A stretch of DNA of 64,000 nucleotides from NCBI RefSeq assembly GCF_900107435.1, contig NZ_FNPZ01000001.1, positions 1,692,165-1,756,164 on the forward strand. Direction: 5' to 3'. This document shows positions 34,999 through 42,974 of the stretch, piece after piece (positions within the stretch are counted from its first letter, which is position 1; each line of letters opens with the position of its first letter). The DNA comes from Herbiconiux ginsengi (lineage in GTDB: Bacteria > Actinomycetota > Actinomycetes > Actinomycetales > Microbacteriaceae). Below the pieces are notes generated by a model. That model ran no database searches. It was not told the DNA's origin and saw only the letters and a list, made by a program, of their open reading frames with translations. Made by a program: the position numbers and the translations under genes.

Positions 34999-35036
34999 GA
35001 AGAAACCCCCGACCCGGTCACGGGCGGGGGTTCTTC
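34999..35036. terminator. Terminator between convergent units B and C
   Basis: GAAGAAACCCCCGACCC (34999-35015) pairs with GGGCGGGGGTTCTTC (35022-35036) with small bulges and a short loop. It lies between the CoA-ligase stop (34984) and the SDR stop (35048) and can work in both directions. Confidence 0.75.
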
Positions 35037-35047
35037 ACCTGTGCGGG

Positions 35048-35809
35048 TCAGACGACCGTCCAGCCTCCGTCGATGACGTAGGCGGCGCCGTGCACGAACG
35101 ACGACTCGTCGTTCGCGAGGAAGAGCGCGAGGTTCGCGATCTCCTCGGGCTGGGCGTGGCGGCCGGCCGGCACGGCGTTGATCGATTCGATGACCGCCAG
35201 CTCGCCTTCTTCGAGGATCCGCTTGGTCATCGCCGTCTCGACGGCCCCCGGGCAGATCGCGTTGACCCGCACGCCCTGGAGGCCGTAGTCGGCGGCCATC
35301 TGCTTGGTCAGGCCGATGACGCCGTGCTTCGCGGAGGTGTACGCGACGCCGCCGCCCCGGGCCACGAACCCGGCGATCGAAGCCATGTTGACGATGGTGC
35401 CGCCCCCGCCCTCGAGCATCGCCGGCAGCGCGGCCTTCGTCACCAGGAAGACGCCTTTCAGGTCGACGCCGAGGATGCGGTCCCACAGCTCCTCGCTGGT
35501 GTCGAGGATCGGCGCGTAGCCGTCGAGGATGCCGGCGATGTTCGCCAGCACGTCGATGCCGCCGAGCGCCGAGACGCTCTGTGCGATCGCGGCGCCGACG
35601 GAGGCGCCGTTCGAGACGTCGACCTGCACGGCGTGCGCCGATCCGCCCGCCTGCGCGATCGTGGAGGCCGTGGCCTCCGCAGCCGCCCGGTCGAGGTCGA
35701 GTGCGGCAACCGCCGCACCCTCCGCCGCGAATCGCACGGCGATCGCGCGGCCCATGCCCGAGCCTGCTCCGGTGATGACGGCCTTGCGGCCCTCGAGTTT
35801 GCCTGTCAC
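35048..35809 (-). CDS. Short-chain dehydrogenase/reductase (unit C)
   Basis: 253-residue classical SDR with TGAGSGMG, NIAG, Ser in VNMASIAG and YTSAKHG. Asp in VAALDLDR after beta-2 suggests NAD(H). The GTG at 35809 is preceded by AAGGAG. It is third in the order Zn-dehydrogenase, aldehyde dehydrogenase, SDR. In a cyclohexanol-type route this enzyme would oxidise the alcohol to the ketone substrate of the monooxygenase. That role is inferred from the gene set only. Confidence 0.87.
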   Translation of the reverse strand: MTGKLEGRKAVITGAGSGMGRAIAVRFAAEGAAVAALDLDRAAAEATASTIAQAGGSAHAVQVDVSNGASVGAAIAQSVSALGGIDVLANIAGILDGYAPILDTSEELWDRILGVDLKGVFLVTKAALPAMLEGGGGTIVNMASIAGFVARGGGVAYTSAKHGVIGLTKQMAADYGLQGVRVNAICPGAVETAMTKRILEEGELAVIESINAVPAGRHAQPEEIANLALFLANDESSFVHGAAYVIDGGWTVV

Positions 35810-35853
35810 GTGTTCTCCTTGCTTCGTTGCCGGGTGAGGTGGATGACGGATAC

Positions 35854-37314
35854 TCACGCCCGCGTGAGGCCGGCGAGTGAGATGTACTTCGTGTCCAGGT
35901 ACTCCTCCATGCCCCAGTGGCCGCCCTCGCGGCCGATGCCGCTCTCCTTGACCCCGCCGAAGGGCGCCTGGACGGCCGAGATGCTGCCGTCGTTGGCGCC
36001 GACGGTGCCGTATTGCAGGGACTCCGAGACCCGCACCACGCGGTTCACGTCGCGGGTGAAGAAGTAGGCCGCCAAGCCGTAGGGGGAGTTGTTCGCCCGT
36101 GCCACGACTTCCTCCTCGGTGTCGAACTCGAAGATCGGGGCGACCGGGCCGAAGGTCTCGTCACGGGCGACGAGCATGTCGTCGGTGACTCCGGTGAGAA
36201 CGGTCGGCTCGTAGAAGTGCCCGTTCGCGAGCGCACTGTGCTCGGGCCGCTTGCCGCCGGTCGCCACGCCGGCGCCCCCTGCCACCGCGTCGGCGACATG
36301 GGCCTCGACCTTCGCCACGGCCGCCGCCTCGATCAGCGGCCCCACCTCGACGCCGTCCTCGTGACCGAACCCGACCTTCATCGACGACAGGCGCTCGACC
36401 AGCCGGCGGGTGAACTCGGGCGCGATCGAGCGCTGCACGAAGATGCGATTGGCCGACACGCAGGTCTGGCCCATGTTGCGCATCTTCACGGCGACCAGCT
36501 GGTCGAGCGCGTGTTCGACGTCGGCGTCGTCGAACACGATGAAGGGAGCGTGGCCGCCGAGCTCGAGCGCGAGGCGCTTCATGGTGGCAGCGCCCTCGCG
36601 CATCAGGATCTTGCCGACCTCGGTCGATCCGGTGAAGGAGAGCACGCGCACGCGGCTGTCGGCCATGATGGTGGCGCTCACCCGCGAGGCCCGCGAACTG
36701 AGAACGATCTGCAGCACCCCGTCGGGCAGGCCCGCCTCGGCGAAGAAGCGGCCGATCTCGAGCGCCGAGATGGGCGTCAGCGCCGCCGGCTTCACCACCA
36801 TCGAGCAGCCGGCGGCCAGGGCCGCCCCGAGCTTGCGGAGGATCTGGAGCGAGGGGAAGTTCCACGGCGTGATCGCGACGCTGACACCGGCGGCCTGCCG
36901 GATGGCCACGATGCGCTTGTCCGGACCCGTCGACGGCACCGTGGTGCCGTAGGTGCGGCGTGCCTCCTCGGCGAACCAGTCGATGAAGTCGAATCCGTAG
37001 TTCAGCTCGCCGATGGACTGGGCGATCGGCTTGCCGTGCTCGGCCGTCATCACCCGGGCCAGGCGGTCGATGTCGGCACGGCCGATCTCGGCGGCCCGGC
37101 GCAGGATCCTCGAACGCTCCAGTGCCGGAGTCGCCGCCCAGCCGATCTGCGCCCGCTCGGCGCCGTCGATGGCGCGGGTCATGTCGCGGGCGTCGGCATC
37201 CGCGACCCGCGCCAGTTCGGAGCCGTCGGCCGGGTTCAGCACCGCGAAGGTCTCGCCCGAGTCGGCGTCCTGCCAGGATCCGTCGATGAAGAGTCTGGTG
37301 AGGTAGTCGGTCAT
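35854..37314 (-). CDS. NAD(P)-dependent aldehyde dehydrogenase (succinate-semialdehyde type)
   Basis: 486 residues with catalytic Cys 285 (GQTCVSANR), Glu 251 (LELGGHAPF) and Asn 152 (WNFPS). FTGSTEVGK and the C-terminal PFGGVKESGIGREGG are conserved. It is closest to the GabD branch that oxidises omega-carboxy aldehydes, which would suit an oxo-acid from a ring-opening route. The ATG at 37314 lies 37 bases after the Zn-dehydrogenase stop, so the genes are co-transcribed. Confidence 0.92.
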   Translation of the reverse strand: MTDYLTRLFIDGSWQDADSGETFAVLNPADGSELARVADADARDMTRAIDGAERAQIGWAATPALERSRILRRAAEIGRADIDRLARVMTAEHGKPIAQSIGELNYGFDFIDWFAEEARRTYGTTVPSTGPDKRIVAIRQAAGVSVAITPWNFPSLQILRKLGAALAAGCSMVVKPAALTPISALEIGRFFAEAGLPDGVLQIVLSSRASRVSATIMADSRVRVLSFTGSTEVGKILMREGAATMKRLALELGGHAPFIVFDDADVEHALDQLVAVKMRNMGQTCVSANRIFVQRSIAPEFTRRLVERLSSMKVGFGHEDGVEVGPLIEAAAVAKVEAHVADAVAGGAGVATGGKRPEHSALANGHFYEPTVLTGVTDDMLVARDETFGPVAPIFEFDTEEEVVARANNSPYGLAAYFFTRDVNRVVRVSESLQYGTVGANDGSISAVQAPFGGVKESGIGREGGHWGMEEYLDTKYISLAGLTRA

Positions 37315-37351
37315 CCTGAGGTCTGCTCTCTGTGAGGGTCGATGCGGTCGG

Positions 37352-38440
37352 TCAGAAGACGATGGAGGCGCGGGCGACGCTGCGCGATTCGCCGTCGCGG
37401 ATGGCGTCGGCCAGGTCGTCGAACGAGTGCGCCTGCTTGGTGAGCGCCTCGAAGGGAAAGCGCTCCCGGGTGCGCACGAGGAACTCGAGCGCACGGTGCA
37501 GATACCAGGGGTCGTAGCGCAGCACGCCCTGCACGCGCAGGTTCTTGCGCGTGATGACGCCGGGCGAGAGGGCGATCTCGAACCCTTCGCCCACGGTGAG
37601 GTTGCCGACCGAGACGACCTCGCCGCCCGTGCGGGCGAGCGCGATCGACTCGGGGAACGCGGCGGAGACGCCCGTCACTTCGAGCACGACATCCGCTCCC
37701 CGGCCTCCGGTGAGCTCGAGCACGCGGGCGACCCGCTCCTCGGTCGTGGTGTGCTCTGTCATGTCGATCACGTGGTCGGCGCCGAAGCGCTCCGCCAGGG
37801 CGAGCCGTTCGGGCACGCCGTCGATCACGACGACCTCGGCGCCGCGTTCCTTCGCCACCGCCACCGCGTAGAGACCGAGACCGCCTGCGCCCTGCACGAC
37901 GATGATCGATCCGGCGGCCAGGCGCGTGCGATCGAGCGCGAAGAGCATTTGGGCGAGGCCGCAATTGGCCCCGGCCACGATCTGGTCGTCGAGCACGTCG
38001 GGCACCGTGAAGAAGTACTGATCCTGGTTCACGTAGTAGTGGGTGCCGAAGCCGCCGAAGAAGTGCGGTGCGACATCCGGATTCTTCGACCACTCGCGCA
38101 GCGAGTTCACGCACATGCCGAAGTCGCCCCGAAGACACGCGGCGCAACGACGGCAGGTCACGTAGTAGACGGCCACCACCCGGTCTCCGACCGCGACGGG
38201 CTGCCCGGCGTTGTCGTGGGTCACCCCGTCGCCGAGCGCGAGGACCTCGCCCACGAACTCGTGTCCGAGAGCGGCCTCGCGCAGGGCCGGGCTGTCGTAG
38301 TGGTACTGATGGATGTCGGAGCCGCACACGTTCGCGCGCCGCACGGTGAGCACCAGGGCGCCGGCCTCCGGCATCGGCACCTCGTACTCCTTGACCTCGA
38401 ACTGCCTCGGCCCGACGATCGCTGCCACTCTGCCCTGCAC
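37352..38440 (-). CDS. Zinc-dependent alcohol dehydrogenase
   Basis: 362-residue MDR-family enzyme. Catalytic zinc ligands are in ANVCGSDIH and ALGHEFVG, and the structural zinc site is CRRCAACLRGDFGMC. The nucleotide motif GAGGLGLYA is followed by VIDG, fitting NAD. The GTG at 38440 is preceded by GAAGGAG. It leads unit C. In the proposed route it would oxidise the hydroxy acid released by the hydrolase in unit D. The dyad at 38538-38554 lies about 100 bases upstream. Confidence 0.9.
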   Translation of the reverse strand: MQGRVAAIVGPRQFEVKEYEVPMPEAGALVLTVRRANVCGSDIHQYHYDSPALREAALGHEFVGEVLALGDGVTHDNAGQPVAVGDRVVAVYYVTCRRCAACLRGDFGMCVNSLREWSKNPDVAPHFFGGFGTHYYVNQDQYFFTVPDVLDDQIVAGANCGLAQMLFALDRTRLAAGSIIVVQGAGGLGLYAVAVAKERGAEVVVIDGVPERLALAERFGADHVIDMTEHTTTEERVARVLELTGGRGADVVLEVTGVSAAFPESIALARTGGEVVSVGNLTVGEGFEIALSPGVITRKNLRVQGVLRYDPWYLHRALEFLVRTRERFPFEALTKQAHSFDDLADAIRDGESRSVARASIVF

Positions 38441-38537
38441 GACGCTCCTTCGCGTGAAACCCTCTCGCCCGCGGCCCGGGGATGGCGCCGCTGCTGCCCC
38501 GATAGTAGGCAGGGCCGGGTCGCCCTCCCCGTGCCCC

Positions 38538-38554
38538 TGACCCAAGATGGGACA
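38538..38554. promoter_or_regulatory. 17-bp dyad between units C and D
   Basis: TGACCCAAGATGGGACA has matching arms TG-CCCA and TGGG-CA. It sits about 98 bases before the Zn-dehydrogenase and 70 before the hydrolase. It resembles the dyad TGTCCTGATTTGGCACA at 41781-41797. A Fis-type HTH protein, such as the one encoded at 39824-41635, is the likely binder. Confidence 0.55.
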
Positions 38555-38624
38555 GGGCTCGGCGGCCCTTCGGCGGCAGACTGGCTGGGGTACGAGGACG
38601 TACTCGCGAAAGGAGCGAAGTCGA

Positions 38625-39410
38625 ATGACTCACGGACACGCACGCCGGCTCTGGGCCCTGGACGCCCCGACCCTGACGGTCCAATCCGAGACCCTGCTGT
38701 ACGGCACGAGCGGAGAGGTCACCATCCCGTGTCCCTCCTTCCTGATCGAGCATCCGCGCGGTCTCGTGCTCTTCGACACGGGCCTGCATCCGGATGCGAT
38801 CGAGGATCCGGAGAAGGTCTACGGGCGCGAGCTCGCACCGCTCCTCGGCATCGGCGGCACCAGCGAGCAGCGTCTCGACAAGCAGATCCAGGCGCTCGGC
38901 TACCGGCTCGGCGACATCACCCACGTGATCTCGTCGCACGGTCATTTCGACCACACCGGGGGCCTGTTCCTGTTCCCCGAGGCCAAGCACTTCTTCGGCG
39001 AGGGCGAGCTGCGCTACGCCAACTGGCCCGACCCCATCCAGGCGTTCGTCTACCGGCAGGAGGTGCTCGACACCATCAAGCGTCTCGACGTGCGCGAGGT
39101 GCCCGGTGACCTGGACCTCTTCGGCGACGGCGCCATCACCATCCTCGCGACCCCTGGACACAGCCCCGGCGAGGTCAGCGTCGTGGTGCGGCTCGCCTCG
39201 CGCAGCTTCATCCTCACCGGCGACGCCATCCACCTGCGAGCGCAGATGGAGCAGGAGTTCCATTTTCCGATCGACGCCGACACCAAGACGGCGCTTCGTT
39301 CCCTGCGCCGGATCAAGTACCTCAAGGAGAGCCTCGAGGCGACGGTCTGGATCAGTCACGATCCCGACGACTGGGCCGAGTTCGCGCACGCGCCCGGATA
39401 CTACGAGTAG
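38625..39410 (+). CDS. Metallo-beta-lactamase-fold hydrolase, N-acyl-homoserine-lactonase-like
   Basis: 261 residues with the metal motif HGHFDH at 105-110, the third His in ATPGHSPG, Asp in LTGDAIH and His in WISHDPDD. The arrangement is that of AttM/AhlD-type lactonases. Between the monooxygenase and oxidation genes, the natural role would be opening the lactone or ester made by the monooxygenase. Quorum quenching is an alternative. AAAGGAG precedes the ATG at 38625. The zinc-ribbon gene begins seven bases after its stop. Confidence 0.87.
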   Translation: MTHGHARRLWALDAPTLTVQSETLLYGTSGEVTIPCPSFLIEHPRGLVLFDTGLHPDAIEDPEKVYGRELAPLLGIGGTSEQRLDKQIQALGYRLGDITHVISSHGHFDHTGGLFLFPEAKHFFGEGELRYANWPDPIQAFVYRQEVLDTIKRLDVREVPGDLDLFGDGAITILATPGHSPGEVSVVVRLASRSFILTGDAIHLRAQMEQEFHFPIDADTKTALRSLRRIKYLKESLEATVWISHDPDDWAEFAHAPGYYE

Positions 39411-39417
39411 GCCGGCG

Positions 39418-39807
39418 ATGACCATCATCGTCGACTACCGGTGCGTCGACTGCGGGTCGACCGGCGAGGCCTACCTGGCCTCGCCGCCGCCCTCGACGCT
39501 CAGCTGCGCGGCCTGCGGAGGCGAGAGTCGCCGCCGGTGGTCACCGGTGGGGATGATCTCCCGTGCCCCCGACGCCCCGCCGGCGCCGAAACGGGCGCCG
39601 GGCAACCGGTCGCTGTGCGCCGAGAATCCGGATGTGCCCGGCCTCTGCCACATGTCGCCCGCGGCCGGCCGCGCGTGGGTGGCCCGCGCCCGCGGCGACA
39701 ACCGCGCCCTCGACGCCGAACTCGCGGCGCAGGAGAAGGCGGCGGCGGTCACGAAGCCGACCATGGCTGACGCGATCTCGCACGAGCACACCCACTCGCA
39801 CGTCTGA
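39418..39807 (+). CDS. Small zinc-ribbon protein, FmdB-like
   Basis: 129 residues. The N-terminal zinc ribbon (YRCVDCGSTGE and CAACGGESRRR) resembles the FmdB/CxxC-CxxC regulator family. The rest is Ala-rich and ends in a His-rich HEHTHSHV tail that could bind metal. It is co-transcribed with the hydrolase. Similar small proteins accompany amidase and monooxygenase operons and may help metal loading or assembly. This is a guess from context. Confidence 0.65.
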   Translation: MTIIVDYRCVDCGSTGEAYLASPPPSTLSCAACGGESRRRWSPVGMISRAPDAPPAPKRAPGNRSLCAENPDVPGLCHMSPAAGRAWVARARGDNRALDAELAAQEKAAAVTKPTMADAISHEHTHSHV

Positions 39808-39823
39808 GGCCCCACGCGCACCG

Positions 39824-41635
39824 CTACAGGAACAGGCGCTCCTCGTCGAGCTTGTAACCGCTGATCTTGCGGTAGAGCGTCGAACGGGAGATGCCGAGCA
39901 TCTCGGCCGCGAGCACTTTGTTGCCGAAGCAGCGGATGAGGGCGTTGATGATGCCGTCGACCTCGAGCTGCTCCAGCATGGTGAGGTCGCGACGGCGCGC
40001 GTAGGCGGCGATGGCCGGCGGCAACTGGTCGACCGTGACCTCGTTGCGCCTGCCGAGCGAGAACACCCCGCGCATGACCGAGTCGAGCTGGCGGAGGTTT
40101 CCCGGCCAGGGCGCGCGGGAGAGGGCGGTGTAGGCCCCCTGGGTGTAGCTGATGCTCACCGCCGACGCGTACTTGCGTTCGAAGACGTGCAGCAGCGAGC
40201 GCATGTCCTGCTTGCGCTCACGGAGGTTCGGCATGTCGATGCGCCCCACGGCGATCAGGTCGAGGAGGGCCTGATGCCCCGGCTCCAGTGCCCGCGAACC
40301 CTGCGCGCCCGCTGTTCCGAGCACGAGCCCGCGCGCCAGGAGCGTGGGTGCGGCGCCCAGGTGATCGGCGGCCCGCTGGGCCACCACCTCGTCGAGCGAG
40401 TCGAGGTGCCGGAAGATCACCGGGGTGCCTTCGTCGAGAGCCGTGCTCAGCTCGGTGAACCAGGTCTCGACGTCCTTCTGGGCGTCTTGCGAATCGAGCA
40501 CGGCCGGGGTCTGGCGGGGGGCGACGCGATCGAGCATGTGCCGCAGGAGGGTGAACTTGCCCGTGCCGGGGGCGCCGAACACGACGACCGGCAAGGAAGC
40601 CCGCATGGCCGACTCGGCCTGCTCGCGGGCGTAGACCCAGGCCTGACTGGTGCCGGGGAGCGATTCGGCGAGGGGCGCCCAGTTCGGTGAGGTCGGCGGG
40701 GTCGGCAGCGCGTTCAGCGGTTCGGTGTGGATCTGCTGCACCACCTCGACGATCGCGCCGATGAGCTCGTCGTCGAAGACGATGGCCGTGCAGTTCAGCT
40801 CCGTGATCGCCGCCTCGGTCTCGAGACGCACGGTGCGCTTCGGATGACTCGCGGTGACCGACTCCGACACGATCATCCACAGCGTCGTCTTGTCGACGTG
40901 GTGCAGATACTCGGTGGCCGCGGGATTCTCCATCAGCACGTCTCCGCCGACCACGGCGATCGCTCGGCCGAGTCGCGACGCGCTGAGGAAGGAATCGAGC
41001 AGCACGCGCTCGCGCATGCTCGCGAGGTTCACCAGCTGCCGGCCGACCTCGCGGGCGGCTTGGTTGATCAAGCTGGGCAGGATCGGACTCGCGTCGGACG
41101 CGAGCGCGGTGAGCGTGACGATCCCCTCCGGCCGGCCCGTGATCGGGTTGTTGATCGGGGCGCCGACGCAGGCGAAGTCGGTCAGCACATCGGCGATGTG
41201 CTCGGCTCCCACGATCATGCTCGCCTTGCGGTCGGCGGCCGGGGTGCCCACGCCGTTGGTGCCGACCATCTCCTCGGCGGCCGTGTGCCCGGGCACCGAG
41301 CCCACCCGTTCGAGCTTGCGGGCGAGATCCTGGTTCGAGATCCAGGTCTCCAGGATGCGGGCGTGCCGATCGGCGATCAGGAGGCTGGCGTTGCTCATGC
41401 CCAACTCGTCGGCGAGCGTCGAGAGGATCGGGCGGGCGGCACGGAGCAGCACCGAGTCGCTGACGATGGGGGAGTGCAGCGGGAGCTCCGAGAAGCGGTT
41501 CGAATTGCCGAACCCCCGCGAGCGCTTCCAGGATTCCAGCACCACGGGGCGCACCATCTGCTCCATGCGCACGTCGAGCTTTCCGTCGCTGAGGAAGGTG
41601 TCGCGGAGATCGTCGAGTCTCGGGTAGGCCGGCAT
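39824..41635 (-). CDS. Fis-type GAF-domain transcriptional activator (AcoR/MimR-like)
   Basis: 603 residues. A GAF sensor region (about 60-215) is followed by a degenerate AAA+ domain near 325-530 with Walker A GAPGTGKFT and a C-terminal Fis-type HTH (about 560-600, NKVLAAEMLGISRSTLYRKI). The sigma-54 contact loop GAFTGA is absent and the Walker B region (FRHLDSLDE) is altered. This fits actinobacterial relatives that activate without sigma-54. The start MPAYPRL at 41635 follows AAGGAG. It lies between catabolic units and is probably their regulator. It is divergent from unit E. Confidence 0.85.
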   Translation of the reverse strand: MPAYPRLDDLRDTFLSDGKLDVRMEQMVRPVVLESWKRSRGFGNSNRFSELPLHSPIVSDSVLLRAARPILSTLADELGMSNASLLIADRHARILETWISNQDLARKLERVGSVPGHTAAEEMVGTNGVGTPAADRKASMIVGAEHIADVLTDFACVGAPINNPITGRPEGIVTLTALASDASPILPSLINQAAREVGRQLVNLASMRERVLLDSFLSASRLGRAIAVVGGDVLMENPAATEYLHHVDKTTLWMIVSESVTASHPKRTVRLETEAAITELNCTAIVFDDELIGAIVEVVQQIHTEPLNALPTPPTSPNWAPLAESLPGTSQAWVYAREQAESAMRASLPVVVFGAPGTGKFTLLRHMLDRVAPRQTPAVLDSQDAQKDVETWFTELSTALDEGTPVIFRHLDSLDEVVAQRAADHLGAAPTLLARGLVLGTAGAQGSRALEPGHQALLDLIAVGRIDMPNLRERKQDMRSLLHVFERKYASAVSISYTQGAYTALSRAPWPGNLRQLDSVMRGVFSLGRRNEVTVDQLPPAIAAYARRRDLTMLEQLEVDGIINALIRCFGNKVLAAEMLGISRSTLYRKISGYKLDEERLFL

Positions 41636-41780
41636 TCCAGGTACTCCTTGCACTTGAACACATCGTTGGGATCAATTGCGCCGCACTGAGTGCGAATCAC
41701 TTATTACAACACGGCGAGCGAGGGCGCTGACGGGCCGCTTCTTTGCATTTTCGTCTCGATTCCGGGCCTCAGGGGCGCAG

Positions 41781-41797
41781 TGTCCTGATTTGGCACA
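41781..41797. promoter_or_regulatory. 17-bp dyad upstream of unit E
   Basis: TGTCCTGATTTGGCACA keeps TGT-C and G-ACA arms and lies 69 bases before the importer permease start and about 146 bases from the activator start. It is similar in length and arms to the dyad at 38538-38554. Confidence 0.45.
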
Positions 41798-41865
41798 GGT
41801 CGCCGAAACGCGTTCCGAGCGTGGGAGAAGATGCTCGCACCGACAAGCCCGAAGGAGGGTTGCGA

Positions 41866-42921
41866 GTGTCAGAGTCGAACACGCACGAGGGGAACTCGCG
41901 TCGTCAGCGCTTCTCGTTCTCGTGGTCGCCCCTCACGGTGATCCTCATCGCCAACGTCTTACTGGTGCTCTACCTGCAGCTGATCGCGGGGCAGAACCTG
42001 TTCGAGCCCCGCACGCTCTCCACCCTGACTCCGCTGCTCGGAGTGATGGTGCTCGTGGGCCTGGCGCAGGCCTTCGTGATCGGCACCGGCGGCATCGACC
42101 TCAGCCTGCCCTCCGTGATCACGCTCATGGGCATCATGATGTTGCGCGAGTCGGGCGGCCAGAACGACCTGCTGCCCAAGGCGCTGCTGGTGGCCGCGCT
42201 GGTCTGCATCGTGATCGGTCTCGTCAACGGCCTGCTCGTCGAGGTGCTCGGGCTCAACGCCCTGGTCACCACGCTCGCGACGGGCCAGCTCATCCTCGGC
42301 GCCACCGTGATCTACCGGGAGGGCGCACTGAAGATCACGAAGGTGCCCTCAGCGCTCTCGTCCTGGGCTCAGGCCAACGTCTTCGGGGTCAGTCTCATCC
42401 TCATCGTGGCGCTCGCGCTCGCGCTGGTCATCCTGCTCTTCGTGCGACGGATCGGCACCGGCCGGCGGCTGGTGCTGGCCAGCGCATCGCTCCGGGCGAG
42501 CCAGCTGACCGGCGTGCGCTATCTCGGCCTGCGCGTGCTCGCCTGGGTGATCGCGGCCCTCGTCGGCGGCGTCGGCGGCGTGCTGCTCGCCGGGCAGCTC
42601 TCCTCACCCGACATGTCGTCGGGCGGCCCGTATCTGCTGCTCAGCATCGTGGTCGTGGTGCTGGGTGGAGCCGTTCTCACCGGTGGCCGGGTCGGGCCCT
42701 TCGCCACCGTTCTCGGGGCGACCTTCATCATCCTGCTCGACCACGGCCTCGCCGTGCAAGGGTTCTCCTCCGGCGCACGAACGCTCGTGCAAGGCGTCGT
42801 GCTCGCCCTCGGTCTCGCCGGCGTGGGGCTGCTCATGCGGCCGCGCACCACGAAGGCCAAGAACGGCGATGCAGCGGAGCCGCCGGCCGCACCGTCGGAA
42901 CCAGCTCTGCAGAGCGCGTGA
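41866..42921 (+). CDS. Ribose-type ABC transporter permease
   Basis: 351 residues with about ten membrane helices of the RbsC/BPD_transp_2 family. Conserved stretches are FVIGTGGIDLSLPSVITL, GLVNGLLVEVLGLNALVTTL and VVLGGAVLTGGRVGPFATVLG. It opens unit E. The GTG at 41866 has GAAGGAGG upstream. It pairs with the second permease that is fused to the ATPase encoded two genes downstream, so the channel may be a heterodimer. Substrates of this family are sugars, polyols or other small polar compounds. Confidence 0.9.
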   Translation: MSESNTHEGNSRRQRFSFSWSPLTVILIANVLLVLYLQLIAGQNLFEPRTLSTLTPLLGVMVLVGLAQAFVIGTGGIDLSLPSVITLMGIMMLRESGGQNDLLPKALLVAALVCIVIGLVNGLLVEVLGLNALVTTLATGQLILGATVIYREGALKITKVPSALSSWAQANVFGVSLILIVALALALVILLFVRRIGTGRRLVLASASLRASQLTGVRYLGLRVLAWVIAALVGGVGGVLLAGQLSSPDMSSGGPYLLLSIVVVVLGGAVLTGGRVGPFATVLGATFIILLDHGLAVQGFSSGARTLVQGVVLALGLAGVGLLMRPRTTKAKNGDAAEPPAAPSEPALQSA

Positions 42922-42974
42922 CCGCGCCTCCCCGGATAACCGCAACCAAGAGAAGAAGGAAGAAAGAGGTAACG

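Noticed and set aside
41792..41808. Possible sigma-54 promoter beginning TGGCAC
   Set aside because: The -12 element (TTGC) is absent at the required spacing, and the adjacent regulator lacks GAFTGA.
41676..42974. Fusion of the substrate-binding protein to an upstream 430-residue frame
   Set aside because: The upstream frame is out of phase with the permease coding sequence. The ATG at 42975 with AAAGAGG and a lipoprotein signal is the clear start.
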